This document shows positions 5,996-8,845 of a stretch of 8,845 nucleotides of DNA, piece after piece. Location of the stretch: contig DAHVQS010000067.1 of the NCBI GenBank assembly GCA_027317645.1, positions 1 to 8,845 of the forward strand. The letters are read 5' to 3'. Within the stretch, counting starts at the first letter, position 1; each line of letters starts with the position of its first letter. The notes under the pieces were generated by a model. That model had not been told where the DNA came from. It saw only the letters and a program-made list of their open reading frames with translations, and ran no database searches. The translations under genes were made by a program, and so were the position numbers. This DNA is from Paenalcaligenes sp021793095. GTDB taxonomy: Bacteria; Pseudomonadota; Gammaproteobacteria; Burkholderiales; Burkholderiaceae_B.

Positions 5996-6607
5996 ATGAA
6001 TATTTATTTGAACAACTTGATTTCTGTAATGGCAATTGGCCTTTGGGGCCTAAACACTGTGGCGGCGCAGGGGCACATCGGGCATGTCCATGAGGCGCAT
6101 GAGCATCCTGAACATGCGCACGAGGCTCATGACCACGCGCACCACAGCTCTGGCGAGCAACCAGATTATGGTGCTGCATTTGCCCAGGCTCAGCCCAGCC
6201 ATGAGATAGTCATTGAGCAATGCTGGGTGCGTTGGTTGCCAGGGGATGTACCCGCCGCAGGCTATTTTGAATTACATAGCCAAACAAACCATCCGGTTGA
6301 GCTACTGGCCGCGCGTAGTGCGGCTTATGACCTACTGATGCTGCACCAGTCGTATGAGGAGGATGGACTGTTAAAAATGAAGATGGCCGATGCCATCGTG
6401 ATTCCTGCAGATGACAGTTTATCGTTTGTGCCAGGAGGCTACCATCTCATGCTTGAAGAGCCCACACAAAAAGTGCAGGTGGGTGATCGCATCGAGATAG
6501 AATTTTTGCTCAAACCAGAAAATAAAGAATCCCACGTGCTCGTGAACAGCCAATGTCGGGTTAATTCACCCAAGGCGCGGCAGTATGATGAGTCATCCGA
6601 GCCGTAA
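5996..6607 (+). CDS. Periplasmic PCu(A)C-type copper chaperone with His-rich N-terminal segment
   Basis: The family carries Cu(I) in the periplasm, usually toward cytochrome c oxidase. The 203-residue product starts at the ATG at 5996, with TTAGG ending 7 bases upstream. An in-frame TTG at 5969 is less likely. Residues 1-24 look like a signal peptide (cleavage near VAA/QG), although the n-region has no Lys or Arg. Residues 27-50 hold 11 histidines in 24 positions. The domain at about 69-189 contains the complete motif H117-x10-M128-x21-H150-x-M152, exactly the PCu(A)C spacing, in MLH and GGYHLM contexts. C76 and C187 bracket the domain and might form a disulfide. No Sco or oxidase gene is adjacent, so its client is unknown. 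Confidence 0.85.
   Translation: MNIYLNNLISVMAIGLWGLNTVAAQGHIGHVHEAHEHPEHAHEAHDHAHHSSGEQPDYGAAFAQAQPSHEIVIEQCWVRWLPGDVPAAGYFELHSQTNHPVELLAARSAAYDLLMLHQSYEEDGLLKMKMADAIVIPADDSLSFVPGGYHLMLEEPTQKVQVGDRIEIEFLLKPENKESHVLVNSQCRVNSPKARQYDESSEP
6089..6148 (+). repeat. Degenerate 30-bp tandem duplication encoding the His-rich segment
   Basis: Two consecutive 10-codon units encode HEAHEHPEHA (6089-6118) and HEAHDHAHHS (6119-6148). The first 18 bases of the units agree at 14 positions and then diverge. This suggests that the metal-binding segment grew by duplication, or was selected as a low-complexity His/acidic linker. Confidence 0.5.
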
Positions 6608-6629
6608 TCACCGCCCTTGAGGCTTTAGG

Positions 6630-6706
6630 TTTGAGGTGCGCCACGGCGCATCGGCTCAAAAGGGTATGTTTTTTGAGCCTACACAGGCAGGACAGCGCCC
6701 TGCCTG
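6630..6706. repeat. Cluster of inverted repeats between the PCu(A)C and cpoB genes
   Basis: The 140-base convergent gap holds several stems: TGCGCC/GGCGCA (6637-6642, 6645-6650), GGCTCAAAA/TTTTGAGCC (6653-6661, 6671-6679, 9 bp) and CAGGCAGG/CCTGCCTG (6684-6691, 6699-6706, 8 bp). TTTGAG at 6630-6635 can also pair with CTCAAA at 6655-6660, which competes with the second stem. No stem is followed by a clean U-run on either strand. The block probably serves transcript 3' ends from both sides. Confidence 0.6.
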
Positions 6707-6747
6707 CGCGATAAAAAATAAATGAGACACAAAGGGGCGCGCCTCAA

Positions 6748-7428
6748 TTACTGAAAAAGCTCGAGTCGACTGCGTGCTGTTTCTGCTGCTTTAGAGTCGG
6801 GGTATTCATCGACGATACGCTGCAACGTCTGTTGGGCGCTGTCCAAATCGTTGGTTTCTACCTGACTAGAGGCGATGACCATCAGGGCATCTGGGGCCCG
6901 CGGGCTAGCAGAATACTCTTCGATCATGCCTTGGAGGCGCTGAATCGCCGCAGAAAATTTCTTGGTGGCAAATAAACTGCTGCCCTCGTAGAACAAGGCC
7001 TCGTCGCCATAAGCGCTGTCAGGATAAGCATCTGCAAAGGCGTTTAAGGCACTGGCGGCCTCTTGGTATTGCCCATTGCGGTACAGCTCCATCGCCGTTT
7101 CAAATGCAACCTGCTCTTGGGGATCAGCAAATGCGTGCGTGGCAATTTGAGGGCTGTCTTGGTTTTGGCGGCCACTTTGCCAGCTGAGCTTTTCTACCTC
7201 GCCACGCAGTTGAGCGACCTCTTGGCGTAACATTTCAACCTGATCTGCAAGCATGAGGCGGGTTTGTTGATTGTGCTCGTTCATTTGGCGTACTTGTTGA
7301 CGCAGCTCCAGTATGGCACGTCGGGCCTCATCATCTGAAAAAGACCAAGCCGCACTGCTGGCCCCAAGTGTCAGGGACAGGGTCGCGCAAAGTAGTACGT
7401 ATTGTTTGAGCTTTGCCAATGAGAACAT
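6748..7428 (-). CDS. cpoB: Tol-Pal-associated periplasmic protein CpoB (YbgF)
   Basis: CpoB works with the Tol-Pal system and, in E. coli, couples outer-membrane constriction to septal peptidoglycan synthesis. The chosen ATG (7426-7428) has AGGTGA (7433-7438) upstream and gives 226 residues beginning with a signal peptide (MFSLAKLKQY, hydrophobic core, GASSAAWS). Residues 31-84 form a Gln/Glu/Leu-rich coiled coil, the trimerisation segment. From about 105 to the end are three TPR-like repeats, with AMELYRNGQYQEA, FYEGSSLFATKKFSAA and ASSQVETNDLDSA helices and the YPDS signature twice. An in-frame ATG at 7527, touching the pal stop, would add 33 residues but hides the signal peptide and reads through two hairpins. 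This is the last gene of the visible tolB-pal-cpoB unit. Confidence 0.93.
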   Translation of the reverse strand: MFSLAKLKQYVLLCATLSLTLGASSAAWSFSDDEARRAILELRQQVRQMNEHNQQTRLMLADQVEMLRQEVAQLRGEVEKLSWQSGRQNQDSPQIATHAFADPQEQVAFETAMELYRNGQYQEAASALNAFADAYPDSAYGDEALFYEGSSLFATKKFSAAIQRLQGMIEEYSASPRAPDALMVIASSQVETNDLDSAQQTLQRIVDEYPDSKAAETARSRLELFQ

Positions 7429-7440
7429 TTTTTCACCTAT

Positions 7441-7473
7441 AGAAAAGAAACGCCGCAGCAAAGCTACGGCGTT
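7441..7473 (-). terminator. Possible partial terminator or attenuator between pal and cpoB
   Basis: Read on the minus strand, AACGCCGTAG (7473-7464) pairs with CTGCGGCGTT (7458-7449) over 10 bp including one G-T wobble, with a 5-base CTTTG loop. It is followed by TCTTTTCT (7448-7441), and the cpoB ribosome site starts three bases later. The U-tract is interrupted by C residues, so read-through is likely. The element would lower cpoB relative to pal. Confidence 0.5.
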
Positions 7474-7494
7474 AATAAAGCGCATAGAGCAGGC

Positions 7495-7518
7495 GCATCT
7501 GCGTCTAGGCGCAGATGC
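7495..7518 (-). repeat. Stem-loop just after the pal stop
   Basis: GCATCTGCG (7495-7503) and CGCAGATGC (7510-7518) form a perfect 9-bp stem with a 6-base loop, beginning 9 bases past the pal stop on the transcript. There is no U-run after it. It is well placed to protect the pal mRNA 3' end and sits in tandem with the hairpin at 7449-7473. Confidence 0.65.
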
Positions 7519-7527
7519 CAAGGCCAT

Positions 7528-8037
7528 TTAACGCTGATATTCGATATCGGCTCTGCGGTTTTCCGCGTAATCGGCCTCTGTATTGCCTAGAGCGCTGGGG
7601 CGCTCTTTACCAAAACTGATGGTTTCGATTTGATCTCTATTAACGCCTAGTAGATTCATCATGCGGGCGACGGCCTCGGAACGGCGTTGACCGAGCGCTA
7701 GGTTGTACTCGGTGCCGCCGCGTTCGTCAGCATGCCCCTCGATACGTACCTGCTGTTCGGGTTGATCACGCAGGTAGCTTGAGTGCATTTCAACCAAGTC
7801 ACGATATTGATCCGCAACCTCGTAGCTATCGAAATCAAAATAAACAGAACGGTCTTGGGACAAGGGGCTGGCAGGATCAAAAGGATCCATCACAACGCCT
7901 GTGCCAGAATCACCAGTACCACGAGCATCAGTGCCTGCGCCTGTGCCTTGGGATTCATCTAGTGGGACTGAGCTACAAGCGGCTAATACCAGTGCCAATG
8001 TCGCTAAAGTAAAACCTCTATAAATACGCGAGCTCAT
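7528..8037 (-). CDS. pal: Peptidoglycan-associated lipoprotein Pal
   Basis: Pal is an outer-membrane lipoprotein that binds peptidoglycan and TolB and is concentrated at the division site by the Tol motor. It has 169 residues. MSSRIYRGFTLATLALVLAAC is a lipoprotein signal peptide with lipobox LAAC, so C21 is the lipidated residue. A Gly/Thr/Asp-rich linker covers about 30-50. The OmpA-like domain (about 63-168) has VYFDFDSYEV, then GHADERGGTEYN (101-112) and LALGQRRSEAV (113-123), which form the diaminopimelate-binding site, and ends NRRADIEYQR. The ATG has AAGGA 7 bases upstream. It lies 34 bases after tolB. The N-terminal sequence resembles Bordetella-type Pal as I recall it. Confidence 0.97.
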   Translation of the reverse strand: MSSRIYRGFTLATLALVLAACSSVPLDESQGTGAGTDARGTGDSGTGVVMDPFDPASPLSQDRSVYFDFDSYEVADQYRDLVEMHSSYLRDQPEQQVRIEGHADERGGTEYNLALGQRRSEAVARMMNLLGVNRDQIETISFGKERPSALGNTEADYAENRRADIEYQR

Positions 8038-8071
8038 TAGTTTTCCTTGCTAAAAAAGGTCAACACAAAAG

Positions 8072-8845
8072 TTAATCGGTAAACGGGCCCCATGTGGGCT
8101 CACGCACAGTACCGTTCAGAGCAGAGAGGGTCTGGCGGACACGTCCGTCTACAGATGTGACTGCTAAAACGCTCTTGCCACCTTTCACAGTACTATACAG
8201 TATTTGTTGCCCATTAGGCGCAAAACTTGGGGACTGGTCGTCGGGGCCATTAGTGATGATTTGCTCCTCCTCCGTATCCAGATTTAATATGGCGACACGG
8301 TATGCGCCATCCCTACGGGTAACATAAACAAGGTTGTCTTCGTCGGGAGCAACTTGTGGTGAAATGTTGTAACTGCCGTTAAACGTTACTCGCTGGGCCT
8401 CACCACCCTCTACCGGTACGCGGTAAACCTGTGGGCTGCCGCCACGGTCACTGGTAAACAGCAGCCATTTCCCATCAGGAGAAAAGCTGGGTTCGGTATC
8501 AATCAAGGGTGAGCGCATGACTCGGCGCAAGCCTGAACCATCTGCATTGATGGTATAGAGCTGTGAAATACCATCTTTGGAAAGCGCAATCGCGAGCTGC
8601 TCTCCGTCAGGGGACCAGGCCGGGGCACTGTTGTTTCCTTTAAAATTTGCTACAGGTTCGCGCTCGGCAGTACGCAGGTTTTGCACATAAACCACAGGCT
8701 TATCCATTTCAAAACTGACATAAGCGAGCTTATCACCCTTAGGAGACCAAGCCGGTGAAATGATGGGCTGCTTAGAACGCAGCATGACCTGCGGATTTTG
8801 ACCATCAGCATCTGCGATCTGTAGCTCATAGGTATCCCCGGTGTG
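8072..8845 (-). CDS. tolB: TolB translocation protein, C-terminal beta-propeller (5' end outside window)
   Basis: TolB is the periplasmic partner of Pal and TolA. The visible 257 codons run in from the right edge without a start. The full protein is usually about 430 residues, so the signal peptide, the N-terminal domain and part of the propeller are missing. Five propeller repeats with the TolB signature are visible: SPAWSPKGDKLAYVS, SAPAWSPDGEQLAIA, TEPSFSPDGKWLLFT, SPQVAPDEDNLVYVT and SPSFAPNGQQILYST. The protein ends REPTWGPFTD, a typical TolB tail. The Met codon at 8783-8785 is internal, because the frame is open to the window edge and already reads as TolB. pal and cpoB follow on the same strand. 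Confidence 0.97.
   Translation of the reverse strand, partial: HTGDTYELQIADADGQNPQVMLRSKQPIISPAWSPKGDKLAYVSFEMDKPVVYVQNLRTAEREPVANFKGNNSAPAWSPDGEQLAIALSKDGISQLYTINADGSGLRRVMRSPLIDTEPSFSPDGKWLLFTSDRGGSPQVYRVPVEGGEAQRVTFNGSYNISPQVAPDEDNLVYVTRRDGAYRVAILNLDTEEEQIITNGPDDQSPSFAPNGQQILYSTVKGGKSVLAVTSVDGRVRQTLSALNGTVREPTWGPFTD

Noticed and set aside
5969..6607. TTG start giving a 212-residue PCu(A)C protein
   Set aside because: The ATG at 5996 has a well-spaced ribosome site and begins a plausible signal peptide. The TTG falls inside the inverted-repeat loop and has no ribosome site. The lack of basic residues in the short n-region keeps a small doubt.
6748..7527. Longer CpoB starting at the ATG that touches the pal stop (259 residues)
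   Set aside because: The added residues bury the signal peptide behind an Arg/Cys-rich stretch and are encoded by two hairpins. The internal ATG at 7426-7428 has a good ribosome site and a proper signal peptide.
8072..8785. TolB starting at the Met codon at 8783-8785
   Set aside because: The frame stays open to the window edge and the upstream codons already read as TolB sequence, so this Met is internal and the gene is truncated by the window.
1..8845. Mobile elements, CRISPR array, tRNA or rRNA genes, defence genes
   Set aside because: I saw no transposase or integrase, no regularly spaced repeats, no tRNA-like cloverleaf and no defence domains. Gene content and spacing look like core chromosome.

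Overview
The window reads as ordinary chromosome of a Gram-negative betaproteobacterium. The closest fit I recognise is the Alcaligenaceae (the Bordetella, Alcaligenes and Paenalcaligenes group). The basis is the N-terminus and domain of Pal, a complete tolB-pal-cpoB order, and moderate GC content. The family assignment comes from memory of homologues and is tentative. There is no phage, IS element, CRISPR array, tRNA or rRNA. No gene-free stretch exceeds 200 bases.

Layout from left to right. (1) Positions 1-1889, plus strand: the 3' end of ahpC, a strong intrinsic terminator, then complete ahpF. Together these form the alkyl hydroperoxide reductase peroxidase/reductase pair. (2) 1913-2632, minus: a class I glutamine amidotransferase-like protein, convergent with ahpF. 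(3) 2796-4464, plus: a possible 12-codon leader ORF overlapping the GTG start of a LeuE-type amino-acid exporter, followed 6 bases later by ddh (meso-diaminopimelate D-dehydrogenase). Exporter and dehydrogenase look like one transcription unit, divergent from the amidotransferase. (4) 4483-5850, minus: a NorM-type MATE efflux pump, convergent with ddh. Its conserved first-helix Asp is Asn. (5) 5996-6607, plus: a secreted PCu(A)C copper-chaperone-like protein with an intact metal motif and an added His-rich N-terminal segment. (6) 6748-8845, minus: tolB (partial), pal and cpoB, the periplasmic half of the Tol-Pal envelope-constriction machine, with a hairpin and U-rich tract between pal and cpoB.

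Several genes serve envelope and stress functions: peroxide detoxification, DAP/peptidoglycan precursor chemistry, efflux, periplasmic copper handling and outer-membrane constriction. They look like neighbours rather than one pathway. I did not find a clear new multi-gene system. The points most worth a second look are the Asn substitution in the MATE pump, the leuE leader ORF with its leuE-ddh pairing, the His-repeat PCu(A)C protein, and the pal-cpoB intergenic hairpins.
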